26,650 bases of DNA, taken from NCBI GenBank assembly GCA_964479435.1, contig CAYZME010000018.1:1-26650 (forward strand), read 5' to 3'. The translations under genes were made by a program, and so were the position numbers. Positions 9,046 to 17,573 of this stretch are shown here, in pieces; position 1 is the stretch's first letter, and each line of letters starts with the position of its first letter. The notes beneath the pieces are model-generated. The model saw nothing but the letters and a program-made list of their open reading frames with translations, was not told the origin of the DNA and did not search any database. The stretch comes from JAAYKS01 sp964479435. Its GTDB lineage: Bacteria > Bacillota > Clostridia > Saccharofermentanales > UBA5734.

Positions 9046-10188
9046 ATGGCATCCCAGCGTAGCGGTCGACAAACAAAGGGTAGGCTCACTCTGGTGGTCC
9101 TGGCCCTTTTGTCTGTGTGCGTGATGGGGGCTTCGATCGCGGTCGCTGTTTTACTTGCCAGGCGGCACCCGCAGCCGGAACCGACACAAATGACACGCCC
9201 TGTCGTCACCGGCGGATTCCCGTGCAGCGCGGCGGAGGCCTCCCGGCTGCATCCTTTCCGCAGCGGATTGCTCAAAGCCGATCCGACGCGCCTGTCGTTT
9301 CTCGATTTGACCGGTGTGGAGAAATGGGGCGTGGACTGCGCCATGTTGTCTCCGGCCTGTTTTATAGCGGACGCGATGGCGGTTGTGGCCGACCTGGGGG
9401 GAAGCACCTATCTGGTGGTAGATGAGAATGGCGTATTGGCCCAAAGCGCCGTCTCCGGATTGTTGACCGGCGCGGCGGTATCGGCCGCCGACCGATTCGT
9501 TTTGCTGGTAGAGCAGGCCGAGAACAAGGGCATGCTGCGGATGGTGTCGGCCACGAGCGGCAAAGCGTTTGAATGGGACTTTATTTCACGCAAGTCCGGG
9601 TTCATTCTGAGCGCGTCTTTTTCTCCGGCCGGGCAGGTGCTGGATGTGGTCTCGCTGGACACCGACAGCCACCGGTTGCAGACCATGCTCAAGCGGTTGG
9701 ACGCAAGCAATGGGGCGGCGATGGGGCAAATGTTGCCCGAAGCGGGGGAAATCTGGCCGGTTGTCGCTTATGACACGAGCGATCAGCCGGTTCTGGTCGG
9801 TTCCCATGGCATGACCGCTTTTAAAGCCGACGCGACCCTGGCGTATCAGGTTTCTTTTTTCAAAATCCATCAGGCCGTGACCACCGCCCGGGGCGTCCTA
9901 ATCATCGCGGAGCCCGGGCCGGAAAGCAAACCGAGCGTTTATCTGGTCGCGGCGGATGGAACGGCACAGGAGGGCGGCCCGTTGTCCGGGGTGCCGGCAT
10001 TTGTGGCACAGGCGAAGGACCAGGTCGCCGTGGCGGTTGGCTCGGAGATTTATTTTTTCCGCCTGCAGCCCTTTCGCCAGGAGGGCGTTGCCGGAGCCGG
10101 CGCCGAGATCGTCCGCCTGGCTTTCCATCCGGGCGGCGGTGTGGTCGCGGTCACACAAGAGGGGGTCGGGCGGATCGCCATCCCCTGA
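9046..10188 (+). CDS. Membrane-anchored beta-propeller-like protein, DUF5711-like
   Basis: This 380-residue protein has a basic N-terminus (MASQRSGRQTKGR), one transmembrane helix at about residues 11-35 and then a long extracytoplasmic part. That part is built of short beta-strand-like repeats with Gly/Asp turns, for example GGSTYLVVDENGVLAQSAVSG, DRFVLLVEQAENKGMLRMVS and YDTSDQPVLVGSHG. The layout resembles DUF5711 proteins of Clostridia, which are WD40/PQQ-like propellers. This is recognition by eye, not a search result. AAGGGG lies about 9 bases before the ATG. It starts 26 bases after the DUF4340 gene, so it is likely a fifth member of the ABC operon. Its function is unknown; a scaffold or ligand-binding role outside the cell is plausible. 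Confidence 0.7.
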   Translation: MASQRSGRQTKGRLTLVVLALLSVCVMGASIAVAVLLARRHPQPEPTQMTRPVVTGGFPCSAAEASRLHPFRSGLLKADPTRLSFLDLTGVEKWGVDCAMLSPACFIADAMAVVADLGGSTYLVVDENGVLAQSAVSGLLTGAAVSAADRFVLLVEQAENKGMLRMVSATSGKAFEWDFISRKSGFILSASFSPAGQVLDVVSLDTDSHRLQTMLKRLDASNGAAMGQMLPEAGEIWPVVAYDTSDQPVLVGSHGMTAFKADATLAYQVSFFKIHQAVTTARGVLIIAEPGPESKPSVYLVAADGTAQEGGPLSGVPAFVAQAKDQVAVAVGSEIYFFRLQPFRQEGVAGAGAEIVRLAFHPGGGVVAVTQEGVGRIAIP

Positions 10189-10211
10189 TACACACCATGG
10201 AGGAGAGTTGT

Positions 10212-12047
10212 ATGCAGAAAAATCGTAAACGAGCAGAGGTGGATCCGGCGGACACATGGCGCCTGGAAGATATCTTCGCGACCCACGCGCATTGGGAGAC
10301 CGCGCTGGCGGCTGTGGAAGCCGACGCCGGCGCGTTGATCGCCCGCCGCGGATCGATTGCCGCGGACGCGGTTTCGCTAGCCGACAGCCTGGAACTGGAG
10401 GACCGCCTGTCGCGGCAGATGATGGCGTGTTACGCGTACGCGAGAATGCGCAAAGACCAGGACAACGCGGACGCGGCGCATCAGGCGATGTTTGAGCGGG
10501 CCAGCGCGGTGTACCATAAATTGAGCGCCGAAACCTCTTTTGTCGCGCCGGAGATTTCGCAGATTGCCGAGGACACGCTGGAGGAGTGGCTGGCTGCTGA
10601 ACCGCGGCTGGTGCCTTTCCGCCACTATATAGCGCGCAATGTGCGACACAAACCACACATTTTGCCGGAGCGGGAGGAATGGCTGTTGGCGATGGCCGGC
10701 CCGGTTGTCGAAGGGGTGTCGGACGCGTTCGGTATGCTCGACCACGTCGATTTGAAATATGGCTCCATGGCAGATGAGGCCGGCGAGACCGTTGAGCTGA
10801 CCGGCGGATTGTTTTCGCGCTTTCGCGAGAGCCGGGACCGGCGTGTCCGCCAGGACGCTTTCCGTCTGATGCACGAGGCGTACGCCTCGGTCGGCAATAC
10901 AATAGCCACGCTGTACGCCGCCCATGTCAAAGGCGATCTGTTTTATTCTCAAGCGCGCGGTTTTCCATCCGCTCTGGCTTCCGCTTTGTTTGGCGATCGT
11001 CTGGAGACGTCTGTCTATACCGGGCTGATCGCGGCCGTCCGGCAGGCGATGCCCGCGATGGAGCGCTATCTGGCTTTGCGCAAACGGCTGTTGGCACTGG
11101 ACACCCTGCACATTTACGATTGCTATGTGCCGATTGTAGAACCCATGACGCGTGAGTACAGTTTTGATGATGCGCGCGCGCTGGTCCGGGACGGTGTCCG
11201 CGTTTTGGGCGCGGATTACAGCCACAACCTCGACCGGATGTTTCACGAGCGCTGGATCGACCGCTATGAAAACGAAGGCAAATCCGGCGGCGCGTACGCG
11301 TGGGGGACGTATGATTCACACCCCTACATGCTGCTCAACTTCGCCGGCGGATTGACGGATGTGATGACTTTGGCGCATGAGGCAGGCCACTGTATGCATA
11401 CGCTCTATTCCAACCGCCGGCCGCATGTCGACGCGTCGTATCCGATCTTTCTGGCTGAAATCGCCTCGACCGTCAACGAGGTGCTGCTGATCCATCATCT
11501 GATGCGCGCTTGTGACACGCGCACCGCCGCCGGCCGGTTGGAACGCGCGTTCTATATCTCCCGCCTGATCGAGGAGTTTCGGCTCACCGTTTTCCGTCAA
11601 ACGATGTTCGCCGAATTCGAAATGAAAACGCACGAGCTGGCGGAAGCCGGAGAGCCGCTGACCGCGGAAGTTCTGTGCGATTTGTACGCGGAATTGCTGG
11701 CCGCTTACTTCGGGCCGGATGTCGCAATCGACGCGTATATGCGCTGGGAGTGGGCCCGGATCCCGCATTTTTACAATGCGTTTTATGTCTTTAAATACGC
11801 GACCGGTTTTGCCGCCGCGATCGCTTTTTGCGATCAAATGGAGCGCGAAGGCGAGCCGGCGGTCGCCCGCTATCTCGGCTTTCTCGGTGCCGGCGGCTCG
11901 GATTACCCGCTGGATATTTTGCGGCAGGCCGGCCTCGACATGGCGGATGGCGCGCCTGTGCACGCCGCGATGGCGGAATTCTCTGCCTGGGTGACTGAAC
12001 TGGAAGCGCTTTTGGACACCGCCTCCCCGGACCCCGCCGGCTCATAA
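10212..12047 (+). CDS. pepF: Oligoendopeptidase F, M3 family metallopeptidase
   Basis: This is a 611-residue cytoplasmic zinc peptidase that degrades short oligopeptides. The zinc motif HEAGH is at residues 389-393 in TLAHEAGHCMH, and Glu416 in AEIASTVNE is the likely third ligand. The N-terminal helical part begins DTWRLEDIFATHAHWE, typical of PepF, and the FARFRESRDRRVRQ-like region (here FSRFRESRDRRVRQ) and KSGGAYAWG block are also family features. Length is normal for PepF (about 600). ATG 10212 is preferred over ATG 10197, because the GGAGGAG at 10199-10205 would then be its ribosome binding site. It follows the DUF5711-like gene by 23 bases. Its function need not be linked to the exporter. 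Confidence 0.95.
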   Translation: MQKNRKRAEVDPADTWRLEDIFATHAHWETALAAVEADAGALIARRGSIAADAVSLADSLELEDRLSRQMMACYAYARMRKDQDNADAAHQAMFERASAVYHKLSAETSFVAPEISQIAEDTLEEWLAAEPRLVPFRHYIARNVRHKPHILPEREEWLLAMAGPVVEGVSDAFGMLDHVDLKYGSMADEAGETVELTGGLFSRFRESRDRRVRQDAFRLMHEAYASVGNTIATLYAAHVKGDLFYSQARGFPSALASALFGDRLETSVYTGLIAAVRQAMPAMERYLALRKRLLALDTLHIYDCYVPIVEPMTREYSFDDARALVRDGVRVLGADYSHNLDRMFHERWIDRYENEGKSGGAYAWGTYDSHPYMLLNFAGGLTDVMTLAHEAGHCMHTLYSNRRPHVDASYPIFLAEIASTVNEVLLIHHLMRACDTRTAAGRLERAFYISRLIEEFRLTVFRQTMFAEFEMKTHELAEAGEPLTAEVLCDLYAELLAAYFGPDVAIDAYMRWEWARIPHFYNAFYVFKYATGFAAAIAFCDQMEREGEPAVARYLGFLGAGGSDYPLDILRQAGLDMADGAPVHAAMAEFSAWVTELEALLDTASPDPAGS

Positions 12048-12055
12048 ACCGCGAG

Positions 12056-13351
12056 ATGCGCATGGATTGGGACATCGCGATTGTCGGCGGCGGGGCGGCC
12101 GGTCATGCCGCCGCGATTGCCGCGGCGCGTCAAACCCGGGGGCAAAAAAGCGTCCTCCTGCTGGAGCGCGCCGCGCGTGTCGGGCGCAAATTGCTGGCGA
12201 CCGGCAACGGGACCTGCAATTTGACGCACATGGAAACCCGGCCGGCCGCGTATCACGGCGAAGACCCCGCCTTTGTGGTTCCTTTTCTCCAGGAATGGCA
12301 ACCGGATGCCATCCGCAGTTTCTTTGCGGAAATAGGCATCCCCACCGTAGCGGACACGCAGGGCCGGGTGTACCCGCGGGGCGGGCAGGCGGCGGCCGTG
12401 CTCGACGCCTTGCGGATGGAAGCCGCGCGGCGCGGCGTCACAACGGTATGTGATTTTGAAGTCAGGACGGCGGAGCATCAAGCCCCCCTGTTTTGGGAAA
12501 ACACCGTGCTGCCGGCGCCGCACCCCTTTGTTGTCAAAGCCGGTGACGGGCGCACAATGCGCGCGCGGCGCCTGATTGTGGCGACCGGCGGCCCGGCGGC
12601 ACCGCAGTTGGGCGGGGGCGATTCAGGTCACAGCATGTTGCGGGCATGGGGGCATCCGGTGACGCGGTTGTTGCCCTCGATTGTGCAGATCACGACCGCC
12701 AACGAATTCACCAAAAGCGTCACGGGGGTCCGCGTTGCCGGCGAGCTCACTTTGTCGCGCGGCGAAAGCGCGATCCGGACCGAGGCGGGTGAAATCTTCT
12801 TTACGGATTTCGGTTTGTCCGGACCCGCGGCTTTGCAGTTGGGCGGCACCGTTTCCCGGTTGCTGGCGGCGGGGGCGGAGGATCTGTCGATCCACATCGA
12901 TTTTGTCCCGGAATGGACCCGGGAGCATTTGGCTGAATGGCTGATGGAACGATCTATTCTTTTGCACGATCGGACCGGGATGGATTTTCTCTCCGGCTTG
13001 CTGAACAAAAGATTGGGGCAGATGTTATATAAAGGGGCGCTGGACCGCAAACCCGGCCTGCCGGTCGGGCGACTGGGGCGCGAGGATGCCGGTTTGCTCG
13101 CCCGGCAGATCTGTGACACGCGGCTGGCCGTCACCGGCGTTCTCGGCTGGCGCGAGGCGCAGGTGACCGCGGGTGGCGTCGCTACGGACGGTTTTGACCC
13201 GCACACGTGCCAATCCCGCCGTATACCCGGCCTGTATGCCTGTGGGGAAGTGCTGGATGTGGACGGGGATTGCGGCGGATACAATCTGCACTGGGCTTGG
13301 GCTTCAGGATTGACCGCCGGCCGGGCGGCCGCGCGGGATCTGGAGGACTAG
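12056..13351 (+). CDS. FAD-dependent oxidoreductase, BaiN/HI0933 (YhiN) family
   Basis: This 431-residue flavoprotein has an N-terminal Rossmann FAD motif (DIAIVGGGAAG) followed by GRKLLATGNGTCNLTH, the HI0933-family signature. FFTDFGLSGPAALQL lies in the middle. The C-terminal FAD closure reads VTAGGV, then GLYACGEVLDVDGDCGGYNL and HWAWASGLTAGRAAA. The family includes BaiN, assigned to reduction of bile-acid intermediates in Clostridium, but most members have no proven substrate, so only the family is named. Start could be 12056 or 12062 (both ATG); no clear ribosome binding site precedes either, and the gap to pepF is 8 bases, suggesting coupling. The next gene begins 3 bases after the stop. 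Confidence 0.93.
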   Translation: MRMDWDIAIVGGGAAGHAAAIAAARQTRGQKSVLLLERAARVGRKLLATGNGTCNLTHMETRPAAYHGEDPAFVVPFLQEWQPDAIRSFFAEIGIPTVADTQGRVYPRGGQAAAVLDALRMEAARRGVTTVCDFEVRTAEHQAPLFWENTVLPAPHPFVVKAGDGRTMRARRLIVATGGPAAPQLGGGDSGHSMLRAWGHPVTRLLPSIVQITTANEFTKSVTGVRVAGELTLSRGESAIRTEAGEIFFTDFGLSGPAALQLGGTVSRLLAAGAEDLSIHIDFVPEWTREHLAEWLMERSILLHDRTGMDFLSGLLNKRLGQMLYKGALDRKPGLPVGRLGREDAGLLARQICDTRLAVTGVLGWREAQVTAGGVATDGFDPHTCQSRRIPGLYACGEVLDVDGDCGGYNLHWAWASGLTAGRAAARDLED

Positions 13352-13354
13352 CCG

Positions 13355-14917
13355 ATGTTACGGTCCGCCCCCGATCACCGGTACGAGCAGATTCGTGTGG
13401 CTATCGATTCAGGAGCGGACGCGCTGGACCGGGCGGTCCGCCGCCGGATGGGCGGATCCGGCACGTACCATGTCGTCCGGCGCTCGCTGGACGCGCGCGA
13501 TCGCTCCCGCATCCAATGGGTGTACGCGGTTCGCGCCGGTTCGCGGCCACAGCCGCGCGGGGTCGCGCCGCTGTTGCCGCCGGCTGACGCGGCGCCCCGG
13601 GCGGCCATGCGTCCGATCGTCGTCGGCACAGGCCCAGCCGGCCTGTTTGCGGGCCTTTTGTTGGCGATGGCCGGTCGGCGGCCGTATCTGGTCGAACAAG
13701 GGTTTGATGTGGATACGCGGGTTCGCGACGTCGCGCGCTTCTGGTCGGGCGGCCCCCTGCATCCGGATTCCAACGTGTTATTCGGAGAAGGCGGTGCCGG
13801 TACTTTTTCTGACGGGAAACTGACCACCGGAATTCACGACCCGCGTGTGCAAGCGGTCATGGAAGAATTGGTGCTGGCCGGCGCGCCGGAAGAGATTCTC
13901 TGGTTGGCGCGGCCGCATATCGGCACCGACCGGTTGCGCGCAGTCGTCCGGAACATCCGTAAAAAAATTGAGGACTGCGGCGGTACCTATCGGTTTGGCT
14001 GGCGGTTTTGCGGATTTGACCACAGCGGCGGGCATCTGCAAACGGTGCAACTGCAGGCGGCCGGCCTGGCTGCCAACGAAGAGATCCCCGCGACGGCTTT
14101 GGTTTTGGCGATCGGGCACAGCGCCCGCCGCACCCAACGGATGCTATCCAACATGGGGGTGGCGATGGCGGCCAAACCGTTTGCGGTGGGCGTGCGCATC
14201 GAGCATCTGCAAACGCGCGTGGACCGCGCGCAATACGGCACAGCGGCGGGCCACCCCGCGTTGCCCCCGGCGGAGTATAAACTGTCCTACCGGCCTGGCA
14301 CCGGACGCCCGGTCTATACCTTTTGCATGTGCCCCGGCGGTCTGGTCGTCGCGGCCGCTTCGACCGATGACGGGGTCGTCACCAACGGCATGAGCCTGCA
14401 CGCGCGCGCGGGCGCCCACGCCAACAGCGCGATTCTGGTCGCGGTTTCAACGGCGGACTTTCCAGACGCGACGCCTTTGGGTGGGGTCGCGTACCAGGAA
14501 GCCATTGAACAGGCGGCTTTTCGCGCGGCCGGCGGCCGGCATTACGCGCCCTCTCTTTCGTTGGGGCAATGGCTGTCGGCCGGCGTATCTGGCAGCGCGG
14601 CGTCTTCTTTGACGCCTACCTATCGCCCCGGCTGCGCGCTGGTGGAGCCGGATGCTTATTTGCCGGCAGCTGTTGTGACAGCACTGCGCGACGCCTTGCC
14701 GGTTTTTGGCCGCCAGGTACGCGGCTTTGACGACGCGGAGGCGGTGATCACGGGGCCTGAAACCCGCAGTTCGTCGCCCGTGCGGATCCTGAGGGATCCC
14801 GCCGGGCAGGCTTCGATCGCCGGCATCTACCCGTGCGGTGAGGGAGCCGGATACGCCGGTGGGATCGTCTCGGCCGCCGTGGACGGCATCCGCGCGGCGC
14901 AGGCGATTTTGACCTGA
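13355..14917 (+). CDS. FAD-dependent dehydrogenase, COG2509-like
   Basis: This 520-residue flavoprotein has an N-terminal ferredoxin-like domain (about residues 1-80, with many basic residues and DALDRAVRRR, YHVVRRSLDAR) that precedes the FAD fold. The dinucleotide motif VGTGPAGLFAGLLLAMAG starts near residue 89, and the family hallmark GEGGAGTFSDGKLTT follows at about 144-158. The C-terminus has GIYPCGEGAGYAGGIVSAAVDG, closing the FAD site. This combination matches the COG2509 group of uncharacterised FAD-dependent dehydrogenases common in Clostridia. TGGAGG lies about 8 bases before the ATG, inside the end of the previous flavoprotein gene. The two flavoproteins are adjacent but only distantly related. 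The electron donor and substrate are unknown. Confidence 0.9.
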   Translation: MLRSAPDHRYEQIRVAIDSGADALDRAVRRRMGGSGTYHVVRRSLDARDRSRIQWVYAVRAGSRPQPRGVAPLLPPADAAPRAAMRPIVVGTGPAGLFAGLLLAMAGRRPYLVEQGFDVDTRVRDVARFWSGGPLHPDSNVLFGEGGAGTFSDGKLTTGIHDPRVQAVMEELVLAGAPEEILWLARPHIGTDRLRAVVRNIRKKIEDCGGTYRFGWRFCGFDHSGGHLQTVQLQAAGLAANEEIPATALVLAIGHSARRTQRMLSNMGVAMAAKPFAVGVRIEHLQTRVDRAQYGTAAGHPALPPAEYKLSYRPGTGRPVYTFCMCPGGLVVAAASTDDGVVTNGMSLHARAGAHANSAILVAVSTADFPDATPLGGVAYQEAIEQAAFRAAGGRHYAPSLSLGQWLSAGVSGSAASSLTPTYRPGCALVEPDAYLPAAVVTALRDALPVFGRQVRGFDDAEAVITGPETRSSSPVRILRDPAGQASIAGIYPCGEGAGYAGGIVSAAVDGIRAAQAILT

Positions 14918-14935
14918 CGCGCGCGCGGGTACGTA

Positions 14936-14964
14936 TTGAGACCAAGACTTAAATATGTTTAAAT
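14936..14964 (+). promoter_or_regulatory. Probable promoter for the glycan genes, with a small dyad
   Basis: TTGAGA (14936-14941), a 17-base spacer and TTAAAT (14959-14964) lie in the 113-base gap between genes, a local AT-rich island in GC-rich DNA. An inverted repeat TTAAA-tatg-TTTAA spans the spacer and -10, and could be an operator or chance. The -10 matches consensus at 4 of 6. Confidence 0.5.
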
Positions 14965-15030
14965 GAGGCCTGAGATGAATGACCGGTCGGCGACGACAGG
15001 CGGACGTCATCAAAACGTGTGGAGCGTTGC

Positions 15031-16986
15031 ATGAAACAGCTAATCAGGCGCGGTTTGCTTCTGGTGATCGCCGACCTTTTGATCGTAAATATTTCCTTTA
15101 TCCTGGCGGCTTTCTTTAACAATCTCCTCGACTATCAGGGATTTGATTTCTGGCCTACTTCCCGTTATTTTGTGCTGTCGCTATCGATGTATGTCACGCC
15201 TGTGGTGATCCTGGTCAACGCGGTGTTTGGGTTGTATTCCAGCCTGTGGCATTACGCGGGGTTGACAGAGTTTGTCAAACTGATGGCAGCCGTTGTGGTC
15301 GACGGCCTGCTGTTTTATGTCGCGGCGGACACCATCCCCTGGCAAATGGGCCCCGGCATGTATATTCCGGCCTTTCTCATCCTGTTTGCGCTCATGACCG
15401 CGATCCGTTTTGGCTACCGCATCGTACGCCGCCTGATCCCGATGGTGACGTCCGGCCGCTATCTCAACGCCAAACGGACGATGATCGTCGGCGCCGGTGA
15501 AGCCGGGGCGATTCTGATCCGCAGCATGCGCGATGACCCGGTCAAGCGGGGCGTCCCCGTTGTCCTGATCGACGACGATCCGTCCAAGCGCGGCCTGAAA
15601 ATCCTCGGCGTCCGTGTGGCGGGCAACCGGCACGCGATTCCCAAACTGGTGCGCGATTTTGGCGTCGAACGCATTTTCATCGCCATCGCCCGCTCCTCCG
15701 CCGAGGATATGAAAGCCATACTGGAAATCTGCCTGGAGACCGGCTGTGAGATCCAGCGGGTGGATCTGGCGGATGTTTTTCAAGGGACAGCGACACGCCA
15801 GGACGAGCCGCACGCCCCGATGCCGTCTGACCTTCCCGGGATCCGCGTGCGCGACATTCCGCTCGAAACCCTGTTGGGGCGTGAGCCGGTTCAGATGGAC
15901 GACACCCGCGTGCGCGCCTGGCTGAGCGGCAAAGCGGTGATGGTGACCGGCGGCGGCGGTTCGATCGGATCGGAATTGTGCCGTAAAGTCGCCAAGTGTG
16001 ATCCGTCCCGATTGATCATTTTCGACATCTATGAAAATTCCGCCTACGAGTTGGCGCTGGAGTTGCGTAAGCAGCATCCGGCCCTGGAGTTACATCTGGT
16101 GATCGGCAGCGTACGCGATCGCGACAAGCTGAGCAAGGTGTTCCGGCGTTTTGCCCCGCAGGTTGTATTTCACGCGGCCGCGCACAAGCATGTGCCGACG
16201 ATGGAGAATGATCCGGAAGAAGCGATCAAGAACAACGTGTTCGGCACGTTTCATGTGTGCGATATGGCGCGCGAGTTTGGCGCGGAGCGGATGATTCTCA
16301 TCTCCACTGACAAAGCGGTCAACCCGACCAATGTGATGGGCGCGTCCAAACGCCTGTGTGAATTTGTGATCAAGGGGATGAGCGACCGGCACAGCCCGAC
16401 GATCTTTTCCGCCGTCCGTTTTGGCAACGTCCTGGGCAGCAGCGGCAGCGTCATTCCGCTCTTCCGCAAACAGATCGCCGAAGGCGGCCCTGTGACCGTG
16501 ACCGACAAGGACATCACACGCTACTTTATGACCCTTTCCGAAGCGGCCAGCCTGGTGATCACGGCGGGCGCGATGGCGCAAGCCGGTGAAATCTACATCC
16601 TCGATATGGGAGAACCGGTGCGGATCGACGACATGGTGCGGAAAATGATCCAGCTTGCCGGGCTGGTCCCCGACAAAGACATCGAGATCCGCTACATTGG
16701 CCTGCGCCCCGGTGAAAAAATGTATGAGGAGCTGTCGCTGGCGGCCGAAGAGCTCATCCCCACGGAGGACGCCAAAATCATGCGCACCCATGACCAAGGC
16801 TTCTCGACCGATCACATGGATCAAATGATGGATCTGTTGCACGAGACGCTCGACAACAATCTGGATGTGCGCGACGCGCTGCGGCGCTTGATCCCGACCT
16901 ACACCCCCCGGCTTGGGCCCGGCAAATCCACGCCCGCTCCCGCGGAGGTGCCGACGTGTACAGGTACAACGTGTACAGGCACATAA
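15031..16986 (+). CDS. Polytopic nucleotide-sugar 4,6-dehydratase/epimerase (FlaA1/CapD/WbpM family)
   Basis: This 651-residue protein has four N-terminal transmembrane helices at about residues 8-115. They are followed by a CoA-binding-like Rossmann domain (MIVGAGEAGAILIRSM near residue 150) and an SDR domain from about residue 305 with TGGGGSIGSELCRK. The active-site region reads HAAAHKHVPTMENDP and ISTDKAVNPTNVMGASKR, with Met436 in place of the usual SDR Tyr and Lys440, the SMK arrangement of WbpM-type dehydratases. The family converts UDP-GlcNAc to the 4-keto-6-deoxy sugar, or epimerises it, at the membrane. ATG 15031 is preferred over GTG 15019 because GGAG sits 6 bases before it. The following phosphoglycosyl transferase supports a role in starting a surface glycan. 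Its exact sugar product cannot be read from sequence. Confidence 0.92.
   Translation: MKQLIRRGLLLVIADLLIVNISFILAAFFNNLLDYQGFDFWPTSRYFVLSLSMYVTPVVILVNAVFGLYSSLWHYAGLTEFVKLMAAVVVDGLLFYVAADTIPWQMGPGMYIPAFLILFALMTAIRFGYRIVRRLIPMVTSGRYLNAKRTMIVGAGEAGAILIRSMRDDPVKRGVPVVLIDDDPSKRGLKILGVRVAGNRHAIPKLVRDFGVERIFIAIARSSAEDMKAILEICLETGCEIQRVDLADVFQGTATRQDEPHAPMPSDLPGIRVRDIPLETLLGREPVQMDDTRVRAWLSGKAVMVTGGGGSIGSELCRKVAKCDPSRLIIFDIYENSAYELALELRKQHPALELHLVIGSVRDRDKLSKVFRRFAPQVVFHAAAHKHVPTMENDPEEAIKNNVFGTFHVCDMAREFGAERMILISTDKAVNPTNVMGASKRLCEFVIKGMSDRHSPTIFSAVRFGNVLGSSGSVIPLFRKQIAEGGPVTVTDKDITRYFMTLSEAASLVITAGAMAQAGEIYILDMGEPVRIDDMVRKMIQLAGLVPDKDIEIRYIGLRPGEKMYEELSLAAEELIPTEDAKIMRTHDQGFSTDHMDQMMDLLHETLDNNLDVRDALRRLIPTYTPRLGPGKSTPAPAEVPTCTGTTCTGT
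16954..16983 (+). repeat. 15-bp tandem repeat across a gene junction
   Basis: Two adjacent 15-base copies, 16954-16968 and 16969-16983, differ at one base (ACGTGTACAGGTACA and ACGTGTACAGGCACA). In the upstream gene the copies encode TCTGT twice, right before the stop. In the downstream gene they encode VYRYN and VYRHI at the very start, giving two possible GTG starts. The repeat therefore lies inside the 31-base overlap and is translated in two frames. Confidence 0.95.
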
Positions 16987-17573
16987 AGCGCGGGCTGGAC
17001 ATCCTCTTTGCCGTTTGCGCGCTGGTCCTCACGAGTCCGGTATTCCTGTTTGCCGCCTTGGCCATCCGCCTGGATTCCCCCGGGCCGGTTTTCTTTCGGC
17101 AAAAAAGAGTGGGGCGTGCCCATTCATATTTTCGCATGGTGAAGTTCCGCACCATGCGTGTCGACGCGCCGGCCGACCGGCCCACCCATCTGCTGGGTGA
17201 CGCCGATGCGTACATCACGCGGGTGGGCCGATTTTTGCGCAAATCCAGTCTCGACGAGCTGCCGCAATTGCTGCAGGTTTTGCGCGGCCAGATGAGCCTG
17301 GTCGGCCCCCGCCCGGCATTGTGGAACCAATACGATCTGATGGAGTTGCGGGCCGCCAACGGGTCCGCGGCCTTGCGCCCGGGCTTGACGGGGTGGGCGC
17401 AAGTGAATGGGCGCGACGAGCTGCCCATTGCCGTCAAGGCGGCCTTGGACGGTTATTATGCGGCGCACATCAGCCTGGGTCTGGACGTGAGGATTCTGTG
17501 GCGGACGGGTCGGCAAGTGCTTTGCGGCGCGGGCGTCGTCGAGGGCGAAACGAAATCCGGCGCGCCGGTCTGA
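16956..17573 (+). CDS. Undecaprenyl-phosphate sugar phosphotransferase, PglC-like
   Basis: This 205-residue monotopic phosphoglycosyl transferase moves a phospho-sugar from a UDP-sugar to undecaprenyl phosphate, the first membrane step of glycan synthesis. It has one re-entrant hydrophobic helix at about residues 14-34 (LFAVCALVLTSPVFLF), SPGPVFFRQKRVG, KFRTM, the catalytic Asp100-Glu101 in KSSLDELPQL, MSLVGPRPALWNQY and RPGLTGWAQVNGR. It lacks the extra N-terminal helices of WcaJ-type enzymes, so it is the minimal PglC form. A GTG start at 16956 has GGAGGTG 5 bases upstream and overlaps the previous gene by 31 bases. An in-frame GTG at 16971 could also start a protein beginning MYRHIKRGLDIL. 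The 3' end overlaps the convergent GtrA gene by 104 bases. Confidence 0.92.
   Translation: MYRYNVYRHIKRGLDILFAVCALVLTSPVFLFAALAIRLDSPGPVFFRQKRVGRAHSYFRMVKFRTMRVDAPADRPTHLLGDADAYITRVGRFLRKSSLDELPQLLQVLRGQMSLVGPRPALWNQYDLMELRAANGSAALRPGLTGWAQVNGRDELPIAVKAALDGYYAAHISLGLDVRILWRTGRQVLCGAGVVEGETKSGAPV

Noticed and set aside
7937..9076. Minus-strand open frame of 379 codons opposite the DUF4340 gene
   Set aside because: It crosses the N gap, has no recognisable motif or ribosome binding site, and mirrors the codon structure of the plus-strand gene.
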